This document shows, in pieces, positions 16,930 to 24,051 of a stretch of 32,353 nt of DNA. The notes under the pieces are model-generated. The model had not been told where the DNA came from. It saw only the letters and a list, made by a program, of their open reading frames with translations, and searched no databases. A program made the position numbers and the translations under genes. Source of the DNA: Methanobacteriota archaeon (GTDB lineage: Archaea > Thermoplasmatota > Thermoplasmata > Lutacidiplasmatales > UBA184); assembly GCA_013290045.1 (NCBI GenBank), contig JABCYU010000008.1:1-32353 (forward strand), given 5' to 3'. How positions within the stretch are numbered: position 1 is the stretch's first letter; every line of letters starts with the position of its first letter.

Positions 16930-17691
16930 ATGGGACGTCGCACGAAGTTCCCGGCCGAAGCCCTCGAGCGGGTTCAAGGGGTTGCGTGGCAGGCGTCGAA
17001 AGAGCTGGCGAGAGAGGGTCGCCCCGTCACGGAGAAGGCACTCAAACGCCGAATGGGGCGGCTTGCGACTGGTGGGGGTTCATCCGAACGTCAGGACATC
17101 GTTAATCATTGGCTCGGAGGCTACAGTCGAACGACACAACGGGAGCAGCTCATTCAGTGGGGCTTTCTTGACCCCGTTGCCCGAGGAACCCACCACCGGA
17201 GGGCGAGTGCGGCCGTGCCCTCGGCCAGCCTGGTCACCCCCGACGAAACCTCCGGGGTCTTCGCATTCTATGGTCGGTTGGCATCGACCTCGAGAGGCGG
17301 GCGGAGTTGGTTGGAGATAGAGAGTGAAGGGCGGCTCGCGTTTGCTTCAGAGGTTCTGAGGATCGACCACCTGTCAGGGAACCCGCGCCTCGGCCGTATG
17401 AGCCCAGTCGGGCTTCAAGGTCTTCTCGACTCGATGACCGTTGGAACCTATCGGGGAGACGGGCTGACACCCCAACAAGAAATCGCGTTGCTGACGTATG
17501 CGAGGGCGTACGGCGTCATCCCCTGGCCCAATTGGTCAGAGGGTGGCGACACGTTGGCCTGCCGAGTCAGTCTCAGCCTTGGGTGGCCTCTGTATTTTCG
17601 ACTAGAGAGTGGGTTGCCGGCCCGCGACCGTTTTTCACGGGTTTCCAGCGTCCGGCGCTGGCTTACTTGGTTCATTCCGTGGCTGGCCTAG
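16930..17691 (+). CDS. hypothetical protein with helix-turn-helix-like N terminus, 253 aa
   Basis: I do not recognise this family. The N-terminal 75 residues are basic and helical (FPAEALERVQGVAWQAS; PVTEKALKRRMGRLA; SERQDIVNHWLGGYS), arranged much like the DNA-binding region of plasmid KfrA-type or other helix-turn-helix proteins. The middle has a Ser/Arg-rich stretch. The last 100 residues (TPQQEIALLTYARAYG; LACRVSLSLGWPLYFRLESG; a Trp-rich end) could be a small effector or oligomerisation domain, or a peripheral membrane end. The gene stands alone, with a repeat cluster just upstream and a hairpin about 100 bases downstream. Codon use is GC-rich at third positions, as expected of a real gene. 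Confidence 0.6.
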   Translation: MGRRTKFPAEALERVQGVAWQASKELAREGRPVTEKALKRRMGRLATGGGSSERQDIVNHWLGGYSRTTQREQLIQWGFLDPVARGTHHRRASAAVPSASLVTPDETSGVFAFYGRLASTSRGGRSWLEIESEGRLAFASEVLRIDHLSGNPRLGRMSPVGLQGLLDSMTVGTYRGDGLTPQQEIALLTYARAYGVIPWPNWSEGGDTLACRVSLSLGWPLYFRLESGLPARDRFSRVSSVRRWLTWFIPWLA

Positions 17692-17794
17692 CGACGATCT
17701 CGCCAACCGGTTCGTCGTCAACGCTTGGAGTTGGACTGAAGGCAGCCCGGCGGGGGGCTAGGCAGGTCCGAACGAACCCGCCCTCGGGGACCCC

Positions 17795-17820
17795 GAAACC
17801 CTTGGGTTTCACCAATTGGT
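17795..17820 (+). terminator. hairpin plus palindrome downstream of the 253-aa gene
   Basis: GAAACCC-TT-GGGTTTC (17795-17810) is a perfect seven-base-arm hairpin. It is followed immediately by the perfect 10-bp palindrome ACCAATTGGT (17811-17820). They lie about 105 bases after the stop codon. They could form a terminator or a protein-binding site. Confidence 0.35.
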
Positions 17821-18275
17821 CGTTTTCGGGCCCTCGCCCCCCCCCAGCACGACCCCCGCAAGTTCTGACTTATTCCAGAAGCAGGGTCACCGAGCAGAGC
17901 TCTCGGATCCTTGAAACGGGGCACCCAGTGTGGTCCACTCCACGCAGGCTCGGGAAGCGAAGCAGAGGCCAGAAACGAAGCGGAACTCGCACTCCACGGC
18001 CCCGCTTAGCAGGCTCGGGGGGAGTCCTAGAATCCGCCCTGGCCAGCCTGGAGAACCTGCGGTAGGTCGTCACGGGAAATCGCCCGGGTCACCATTCACC
18101 ATAGGGTCTCGGGGCGGGGTCGGAGCTGGACACGGCCCGCCCGGGGCGATGAGGCCAGACGCTCCCCTCTTTCGCGAGGACCAGGCCGCAATGCTTTGAG
18201 AGGGTGTGCTTCGCGCGGGGGGTCATGCGACCCCGCGCCGCTCTCCAGAGAGAGAACCGTGGGGGGTACGGCAAG
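17821..18275. other. gene-free stretch
   Basis: C-rich runs (cccccccccc-type near 17836) and Arg/Pro-rich chance frames only. No RNA gene, repeat or convincing coding region is seen. Confidence 0.35.
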
Positions 18276-18308
18276 AAAGCGCGCTTTTCTCCAAGAAAAG
18301 CGTGCTTT
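18276..18308. terminator. 15-bp hairpin with T-rich flank
   Basis: Arms 18276-18290 and 18294-18308 pair over 15 positions with one G-T wobble and a three-base loop (cca). The right arm runs on into tttccc. It is the strongest hairpin in the window's gene-free DNA. It would suit a terminator, or the stem of a small structured RNA. Confidence 0.5.
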
Positions 18309-18318
18309 TTCCCAGTCC

Positions 18319-18396
18319 CGGGGGGCATATAACAATACGAGACCCCCGTCCTAACGAAAGTGGCCCGGACGCGGATTGACTACTCAGATCTGAGTA
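18319..18396 (+). promoter_or_regulatory. TATA-like box with a perfect 16-bp palindromic operator
   Basis: CATATAACAATA (18326-18337) is a TATA-like run in GC-rich DNA, framed by a G-run (18320-18325) and a C-run (18343-18347). About 50 bases downstream, TACTCAGATCTGAGTA (18381-18396) is a perfect 16-bp palindrome. A TATA box followed by a palindrome near the expected start site is the usual arrangement for an archaeal repressor operator. The controlled gene is unclear: only doubtful short frames follow. Confidence 0.5.
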
Positions 18397-18694
18397 TCCC
18401 CGAGAAACCCTTGCTTTCCGAGCCGGCGGGTCAGCGGGTCGACTGCCGGTCCCCGCCAGATAGAGCCGGTGGCAGGTGTCAATCTCCTGATACCGGGTAA
18501 GCGGGGGGAGCCCGGGAAGCCGCTGAGGGCTACGGACGACGAGATGACCGCAGCAGTGGTGGCAGGCCGAGTTGTGCCGAACTTCATTTGACAGCCTGGC
18601 TCGCCGGCAGATACGCAAAGGGTACCGGTGAACCTATCATTCATCTGCCGCTGAAGAAGGGCCTCCCGCTCGAGACGCTCTCGAACTGGCCCAA
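18397..18694. other. ambiguous stretch with several open short frames
   Basis: Several frames here have gene-like codon use but none has a convincing start. On the minus strand, a frame open between about 18618 and 18223 contains a zinc-finger-like Cys-His-His-Cys-Cys (near 18560) and LPGLPPLTRYQE. On the plus strand, a 50-codon frame starts with TTG at 18588 and includes HLPLKKGLPLETLSNW. They overlap, so at most one is real. A decayed gene is also possible. Confidence 0.25.
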
Positions 18695-18844
18695 GTGGAC
18701 GCCGAAAACTGGCTCGAGGAGCAAAGTTCGCTTTGCCTGATGGTCGTGCGGCATACGAACGCGGAGAGCGGGCGGTTTCGGTTGCACGTCGGTTGGGATC
18801 CGCTACTGCGCGACATCCTGGGTCGGCGCACGAGGGTCTCCTGA
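18695..18844 (+). CDS. possible small protein or gene remnant, 49 aa
   Basis: A frame without an ATG start. From the GTG at 18695 it gives 49 residues, including LEEQSSLCLMVVRHT and RFRLHVGWDPLLRDILG. Third positions are mostly G or C and the composition is protein-like. It lies about 300 bases downstream of the TATA/palindrome site. The same frame is open to a stop just upstream of 18640 but has no start there. It could be the 3' end of a broken gene. Confidence 0.3.
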   Translation: MDAENWLEEQSSLCLMVVRHTNAESGRFRLHVGWDPLLRDILGRRTRVS

Positions 18845-19159
18845 ACTATCGCTGGGGGGGGTGATACTCCGAGCGGTACCTACGGCTTTCGCCCGCTGGG
18901 CTAAGAAAAGGGCGTTTGTGACATCGTCGTTCTCCAGCTCCCGACGGAATCCAGCCCTGTGTGCGGTAGACCGAGTCTGCCAGCGGTGAGGGATAGGCAA
19001 GGAGCCAGCGGATTGCTGGGCGTCGCTGTGTGTACCCGATAGCAGGCCGCGACCAACTCGTTGACCGGGCTCCGCCGGGCTTGCCTGAAAAGCCTTCCAG
19101 CTTCGAATAAGTAGGAGTTTCCCGAGAACGGAATCGCCCCTGAATCGGGCTTGTTCGAG
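18845..19159. other. gene-free stretch
   Basis: 315 bases between the doubtful 49-residue frame and the stop of the leftward 277-residue gene. Minus-strand open frames here are Arg/Ser-rich shadows. No site or RNA is identified. Confidence 0.35.
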
Positions 19160-19993
19160 CTATGGATGAAGGATTGACCAGACGACGGTAAACACCGACG
19201 CGACGATTGCGACGGCACTCGCTGTGTACACCATGGCCTGGGGCAACCATCTCTCCCAAAATGGCGTAACGCGAAATTCCAAACGGTACGTCGAAGACTT
19301 GACATGGCCTGCGGTCTCGTAAGTCAAGACGAATGGGATGCTGTAGTCCCCTCCCTTGGCGGTTCTGGAGATCGTGGCTCTCAGGATGACGGGCGGGATT
19401 CTTTTCTGATCGATGTCGCCGGGGGCAATGTAGTCCACCTCCCCCACGGCACGATGGCCAGGATCATCAACGATGTCTCCGACATCGCGGGACCCGGCAG
19501 GGTTGCCGCTTATCGCGAGCGGAAAGAAGTTTCCCGGGGTAAGCTTCTGCGAGCCCCCCACTCTCCCAGTCCATATCGACTCGGCGAACGAGACTGCCCA
19601 CTCTGCCGGCTTCAAACCACCGGACGACGGTTTTCCAGCCAAACCCTCCCATGAGGCCACGCCCACCTGAATGTGAATCGAACCCTCGTCGGGGTTTCCG
19701 GATTTGGGGTGCGGCTTTGATTCGAGAACATCAACCGGTGGATAGAACGAAAATTTCGCCCAGCCCGGCCGTCCGTAACCACAGAAGTAGATGCGAACAA
19801 AGAGGCCCTCTCCACGGTCCAGAGTGTGCTTCCCTACACTTGCTGCGATCTCCCAATTTGCCTCGGACGCCCCCGTCCAACCCAAAGGCATGAAGGGACT
19901 GAGAATGGGGGCGGATCCGAGGTCTACCGACCTTTGATGGGGCGTGCCCTCAACTGGTCGGTTTGGGCCTCTACCCGAGGGGGACTTGCTCAT
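19160..19993 (-). CDS. hypothetical protein with C-terminal membrane anchor, 277 aa
   Basis: Not recognised. A soluble, strand-rich body (residues about 45-245; for example GLFVRIYFCGYGRPGWAKFSFYPP, DEGSIHIQVGVASW, SSTYRLEFRVTPFWERW) is followed by one C-terminal membrane helix (about 250-273, MVYTASAVAIVASVFTVVW) and a very short tail. This tail-anchored layout would keep the body in the cytoplasm. Alternatively the body faces out if the first residues act as an unseen signal, which I consider less likely. Start at ATG 19993. It is divergent from the 389-residue membrane protein, 419 bases away. Confidence 0.6.
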   Translation of the reverse strand: MSKSPSGRGPNRPVEGTPHQRSVDLGSAPILSPFMPLGWTGASEANWEIAASVGKHTLDRGEGLFVRIYFCGYGRPGWAKFSFYPPVDVLESKPHPKSGNPDEGSIHIQVGVASWEGLAGKPSSGGLKPAEWAVSFAESIWTGRVGGSQKLTPGNFFPLAISGNPAGSRDVGDIVDDPGHRAVGEVDYIAPGDIDQKRIPPVILRATISRTAKGGDYSIPFVLTYETAGHVKSSTYRLEFRVTPFWERWLPQAMVYTASAVAIVASVFTVVWSILHP

Positions 19994-20371
19994 CCGCCAC
20001 CCAGCTTCAGCATTTCCATCGAGTTCATAGAGACGACGTCGATCGCTCCCGGCGTCATAGAATGAAAGCGACCCGCTCAGAACCCCAGGGAACGACCATC
20101 ACCACCGGTAGGACCTGGGGATCCTGGACGGCCCGGCCAAGAGACGATCGGTGAGCAGCCAACCGCCTACCCCCTTGCTATAAGAGATTCGTTACCATGG
20201 CTAACTGAAACCGGAATGGAATGCCCGAGGACGACACCAATCGGGGCCATGTCCCCGAGGTCGGACTGCCTTGAGGTACTCCGCCCGGATCAGAATTCTT
20301 CGCCCCCTTGACGTCTCCCAAGTCCCCCCGGATACCTTAGACATTAGACCAAGCAACGCAGTAAAATCGTC
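19994..20371. other. divergent intergenic region
   Basis: A TATA-like gctataagag (20178-20187) lies on the plus strand, and an AT-richer stretch (acattagacc, gtaaaatcg; 20341-20369) sits shortly before the membrane protein group. No gene is seen apart from the short upstream frame reported next. Confidence 0.35.
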
Positions 20372-20416
20372 ATGAGTGATAGCTGCAACCCGCCCGTGGG
20401 GTTCAGCACCAGATGA
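20372..20416 (+). CDS. 14-codon upstream ORF, possible leader peptide
   Basis: ATG at 20372 opens a 14-residue frame (Met-Ser-Asp-Ser-Cys...). Its TGA overlaps the ATG of the 389-residue membrane protein in an ATGA. It could be a leader that couples translation. It could also be chance, since the overlap alone is weak evidence. Confidence 0.25.
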   Translation: MSDSCNPPVGFSTR

Positions 20417-21582
20417 GTTCGGCGTCCTGGCTCCGAGAGCCCATCGGATCATACTTTACAAGGGGGACCTTGCTGATCCCACTGGCCTGGATCGTTCTTG
20501 CGATCTTTATCCCGGTTTGCACTGGAGGATGGTCTCGCCTCATTCATGACGGCGGGCTGGTCTTGGCCTCCATCTCTTGGTTCTCAGTGTTCGCCTTCGG
20601 CCTACACTTCTTCAGGCGAGTGGAGGCGCTCATCGACCGATCCGTAAAGAACGGCCTCATCAACGAGGAGAGAGCTGGACGGTATCGTCAACTTCTGCGC
20701 GGTAGCCGCCCGAAGTTGCAGAAGACCGCCAACGCCGGGTCGCGGCGGTTCAGCTACTCGGAATTCGCCGCATCCCTCGTACCCTTCTGGATCCCCGCCG
20801 GACTCGGGGTGTTGATCTGGGGAGTCCTGATGGTCTACGTGGCGGGTAGCTTCACGGCCTATCCGTTGTTCGAGTCGCCGTATTCGGGCGGATTCACTTT
20901 GGCCCAACACTACGGAAGTCTTCCGTACCTCCTGTTCTTCGGCGTCTACGGACTTGCTCTCATCGTTCTCTGGTTCAGTGCCGTCGTTCGCATCCCGATT
21001 GCAACCCTACTGATACGGGACATTTGTGTCCACTGGAAGTCGGCGTGGACAGCCCAAGATCGTACTATCTACCCCAGCCCGAAACCTGGAATCACTAGCC
21101 CCCTTGACCGTCGATTCAAGATAGAGGTAAAGGAATTGAGCAGCGTGTTGTTTGCTACACAGTTCGCGCCTGCCATTCCATTCGTTCTCTACTTCCCAAT
21201 CCTATGGACGCAATCAAATGGTTTCAGTCTAGGTCTGGGGCCAGACTACCTTCTCACCCTCGGGCTGAGTTACTCGCTGCTGGTGCTCCCCGGGCTGGTG
21301 GCGATGTCATACTACATTCACACAACCATCAACTCGATTCGCGTGGAGACACGGGACTTCGTGACCGAAGAACTTGACCGCCTCCAAGGCGAGGTCGATT
21401 TATCGGGCAAACCGTTGCTGAATGTCGACAGGATCGCTCAGCTCACGAAGGACGAGGAGGCTCTCGATGACCTGCCAAGTTGGTTTCTCAACAAGAGGAA
21501 CCTTCGTGACGTCCTCATTCTGCTCGCTGGTGCCGGCCTTGGCTTGTTAACGACTGCTCTATCCTCGGGAACTCATTGGTAG
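20413..21582 (+). CDS. polytopic membrane protein, 389 aa
   Basis: Unrecognised membrane protein with about seven predicted helices: residues ~19-37, 47-67, 118-140, 172-196, 248-264, 276-300 and 366-386. A basic cytoplasmic loop sits between helices 2 and 3 (FRRVEALIDRSVKNG; ERAGRYRQLLRG). A soluble stretch after helix 6 (TRDFVTEELDRLQGEVDLSG; NVDRIAQLTKDEEALDD) precedes the last helix. There are no transporter signatures I can name. It is followed after eight bases by a two-helix membrane protein, so the two probably form a complex. Confidence 0.65.
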   Translation: MSSASWLREPIGSYFTRGTLLIPLAWIVLAIFIPVCTGGWSRLIHDGGLVLASISWFSVFAFGLHFFRRVEALIDRSVKNGLINEERAGRYRQLLRGSRPKLQKTANAGSRRFSYSEFAASLVPFWIPAGLGVLIWGVLMVYVAGSFTAYPLFESPYSGGFTLAQHYGSLPYLLFFGVYGLALIVLWFSAVVRIPIATLLIRDICVHWKSAWTAQDRTIYPSPKPGITSPLDRRFKIEVKELSSVLFATQFAPAIPFVLYFPILWTQSNGFSLGLGPDYLLTLGLSYSLLVLPGLVAMSYYIHTTINSIRVETRDFVTEELDRLQGEVDLSGKPLLNVDRIAQLTKDEEALDDLPSWFLNKRNLRDVLILLAGAGLGLLTTALSSGTHW

Positions 21583-21590
21583 GTGCTCTC

Positions 21591-21797
21591 GTGATTCAGT
21601 TCCCGTTCATCCTCATTGGACTCGGGCTCCTTTTGATGGCTCTCACGGTAGCCTCGGCGGGACTTGTTTCGATGGACGGTCACGCGGAGCATGGCTTGTT
21701 GTGGATTCCCCGACCGATTCGGCGCGCAGGGTTTGTTGCCATTTTCATACTCGGGCTAACCGTCATGACTGTTGGCCTGGTACTAACGTACGCCTAA
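21591..21797 (+). CDS. small two-helix membrane protein, 68 aa
   Basis: GTG start at 21591, preceded by an AGGTG Shine-Dalgarno-like motif; an in-frame TTG at 21576 would add five residues. Helix one spans about residues 2-25 and helix two about 45-66, with a short loop containing Asp-Gly-His-Ala-Glu-His between them. It lies eight bases after the stop of the larger membrane protein and is almost certainly co-transcribed with it. Function unknown; a partner or holin-like role is possible but not shown. Confidence 0.6.
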   Translation: MIQFPFILIGLGLLLMALTVASAGLVSMDGHAEHGLLWIPRPIRRAGFVAIFILGLTVMTVGLVLTYA

Positions 21798-21918
21798 GAC
21801 GAGGAGGGTTTTGGCGTCGGGCTCGGCGATGATCACCTCGGCTCACAGTTCAGGGCTCGAGTTGAATCCTTGCGACGGGATAGCGGGGGGCGGATTTGCC
21901 CGGGCTCTTGTCGCAACC

Positions 21919-21997
21919 TTCGAACCTCTGGAGTCTACAACAGATTCAGCAAGGGAACCGATTCCACGCTTCCGATCGGTCCGCCCAGAGGTTCGAA
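21919..21997. repeat. 13-bp perfect inverted repeat, 53-base spacer
   Basis: TTCGAACCTCTGG (21919-21931) and CCAGAGGTTCGAA (21985-21997) are exact reverse complements. They lie between the membrane gene pair and the 326-residue gene. The arms could form a long stem in RNA, ending the upstream transcript, or act as recombination or binding sites. The core TTCGAA is itself a palindrome. Confidence 0.5.
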
Positions 21998-22109
21998 CAA
22001 CCCTGCAATGCCCCCTCCCCGAATTTTCTGAGTAGTGGGGAGAAGACCTGATCGCTCCTGCCGGCAGAGAGCCCAGGCTTCTGTGCGACCCTGGGCGACC
22101 CATCTCGGA

Positions 22110-22122
22110 CGACAATTTAATC
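22110..22122 (+). promoter_or_regulatory. TATA-like element before the 326-aa gene
   Basis: An AT-rich run (caatttaatcg) stands out about 40-50 bases upstream of the ATG at 22161. That is suitable spacing for a TATA box and a short leader. Confidence 0.35.
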
Positions 22123-22160
22123 GAAAGGGTCTTCTCCTAAAGCGCCATCGTACCCGAGAG

Positions 22161-23141
22161 ATGGACCCCGCGACTAGGTTCAGACCCACCACGCTTGAAT
22201 TTGATATCCATGACCGTACGAACCTGGAGCACCTTTCCCAGCTTATCGACGCCAGCGCCGAGTTCAAGAAGCTAAGTCCCGACCTTCCTGCGTCGACGAT
22301 AGCCGACACAGTTCTGGCTTGTCGCGGGATCGAGGTGTTAGGTTTCGCTGGCTCGACAGCCGATCTTTCGCGTCAGTTCCTCTCTTCAAGGCTACCGGAG
22401 CGGGCGTTGGAAGTTTTCGCCGGGTTCCTCCCGGATGCTGACGAGAAGGTCGAGGTACTGTTACCCAAAGAGGTGGTCGCTAGAGAGATTACGGACCGTC
22501 TGGCTACGCAGATGCCTGGCTCGTCCGGCACGCAAAAGCTGCTCGAGTACGACCGGCTCGGGGGCGGGGGCAAGGGGAAGTTCTTTCTCGCCGAGATGGA
22601 CTTCGGAATCCAACCAAGCGCTCAATACGGGGTGGAGTACGCAAGGTTTAGCGCGGCGTGGAGGCCTGCTCAGTGCAAGGATGGGCGCCACCTTCGGACA
22701 TACGCGATCGCCCCCGACACAGACTGGCAAAAGTACGGAAACCGGACCTGGAAGCTTGCCGTCACGGGCGACCTGGGCCTCGGCCTGCCAGAGGCAGCCG
22801 TTCCGGGAGTATCCGCCGGCCTCAAGGCAGGGGTGAGTTACGTTTACGAGACTCAATTGACCCTGACGCAGGCGGTCGTGACCGCCACTAACAACGGTAA
22901 CGACGAGATGTCCTGGGCGATGAAACGAAACCCAGAGACGGGGGAGGACCCCCGTGGATCGTTCAGGATGTTCGCCACGCTCGGGATTCCAGATGGCTTC
23001 GGCCAGACATTGGAGGAGCTCCGCTCCCGGGTTCGAGTCCGGCTTGGCGGGAAGGTGAAGCGATCGACCGGCTGGAGTTTCACTGAACCTCGGAGGACCC
23101 AGGAGGCGGTAACCGCGCGCATTAGGTTCATCACCGGGTAG
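22161..23141 (+). CDS. hypothetical protein, 326 aa, first gene of an unknown group
   Basis: ATG at 22161. Not recognised. The N-terminal 130 residues are mostly helical (NLEHLSQLIDASAEF; LPASTIADTVLAC; REITDRLATQM). A Gly-rich hinge (LGGGGKGKF) follows, then a strand-rich second half (FLAEMDFGIQPSAQYGVEYARFSAAW; RTYAIAPDTDWQKYG; LAVTGDLGLGLPEA; SYVYETQLTLTQAVVTAT; FRMFATLGIPDG; RVRVRLGGKVKRSTGWSF). The alternating polar and hydrophobic pattern there suggests a beta-sandwich or barrel-like domain. No signal sequence. It stands before the AT-rich small ORF and the 728-residue gene on the same strand, separated by a 480-base gap. Confidence 0.6.
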   Translation: MDPATRFRPTTLEFDIHDRTNLEHLSQLIDASAEFKKLSPDLPASTIADTVLACRGIEVLGFAGSTADLSRQFLSSRLPERALEVFAGFLPDADEKVEVLLPKEVVAREITDRLATQMPGSSGTQKLLEYDRLGGGGKGKFFLAEMDFGIQPSAQYGVEYARFSAAWRPAQCKDGRHLRTYAIAPDTDWQKYGNRTWKLAVTGDLGLGLPEAAVPGVSAGLKAGVSYVYETQLTLTQAVVTATNNGNDEMSWAMKRNPETGEDPRGSFRMFATLGIPDGFGQTLEELRSRVRVRLGGKVKRSTGWSFTEPRRTQEAVTARIRFITG

Positions 23142-23621
23142 CCATCCGGCGAGACCCTCTGGAAGCCCGGCATGCGCGTCGCGTCCTTCCAACAGCTCTG
23201 CCTGAAGCCAGCGTTGATTTCTGGGGACAGGCAACCCCAGATTGTTCTATCGAGCCCGAGAGAGGACACACCCCCTGACCCGACTCCCCTACCCGGATCG
23301 CTTGAGGAAACGATGCTTTGAACCTCTTTTCAATGCGCGATAACCGCATGCCCCCGAGACTGGACCGCCCGGTGGGTTAGCGGGTCGGATCTCAGTCGAA
23401 TGCCAGGGCCCAAGCCGGAGGGCTAGCCAGGTAGGAGATCGGCCGAGACGGCACCTGGATATCGATTCCGGCTCAGGCCGATTGAGGGCCCCCACGTCGG
23501 CCGCCTCGGAGGACTCGCCTGGAGCTCGGCCAAGCAGGAATCCCGACGCGACGGGATGCTGAACGGGCAAGAACGAGTCGATTCCAGTCTTGTGGAACCG
23601 TGGGAGCGACCTCCCCTTCCG
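23142..23621. other. gene-free stretch
   Basis: 480 bases without a convincing frame; open frames on the minus strand are Arg/Ser/Gly-rich shadows. No strong hairpin or repeat is seen. Confidence 0.35.
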
Positions 23622-23810
23622 ATGAACATCACCCTTCAGGTGGGGCCGGTAGACTCCACTATACAGGTCGACACCGGCCTAGCCAGCTACAGTACGCCAG
23701 ATTATTCTGGTGTCCTTTATGATTGGATGTATTCTAGGTTTTCTAACATTGATACACATTTACGCACCATAATGCGCACGAACGTCGAATCAATCGTTCT
23801 TCAACGCTGA
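23622..23810 (+). CDS. possible 62-aa protein in an AT-rich patch
   Basis: The ATG at 23622 opens a 62-residue frame (MNITLQVGPVDSTIQVD..., ending in NVESIVLQR). Its second half uses many A/T-ending codons, unlike every neighbour, because 23690-23830 is the most AT-rich stretch of the window. The product is protein-like in composition, with Tyr/Trp/Asp residues and no Arg/Pro bias. It could be a small recently acquired gene, or chance coding over an AT-rich regulatory region. It lies about 240 bases before the 728-residue gene. Confidence 0.4.
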   Translation: MNITLQVGPVDSTIQVDTGLASYSTPDYSGVLYDWMYSRFSNIDTHLRTIMRTNVESIVLQR

Positions 23811-24051
23811 TAGGCAGATTCATTAGGTGCGTAGATGGGCGGAGTTCAGCACGCCGGTGGACGAAACTCAGCAGATTCCGCGGAGTTACTCCAATCATTC
23901 GACTTTCTGGACCCTCGCTCGGGGCTCTGACTGGCCTCCCGGCCTCACGGCGCCGCCAATTGGGACGGCGCACCCTGGGAGGCGGCCGGTTGAGTCCGCC
24001 TTCTGTCATTTCGATTCCCCTGTTCTTGAGCAAGGGGGGTAGGAGATTCCA

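Noticed and set aside
17532-18065. 177-codon plus-strand frame
   Set aside because: Starts inside the 253-residue gene in another frame; composition is Ser/Arg/Pro-rich with no domain features.
23025-23045. T-arm-like string ccgggttcgagtccgg, possible attachment site copy
   Set aside because: It lies inside the coding sequence of the 326-residue protein and encodes ordinary Arg/Val residues there; no other tRNA parts nearby.
23827-24042. 71-codon frame just before the 728-residue gene
   Set aside because: GTG start without a ribosome site and no recognisable pattern; kept out although its spacing to the next gene would suit an operon.
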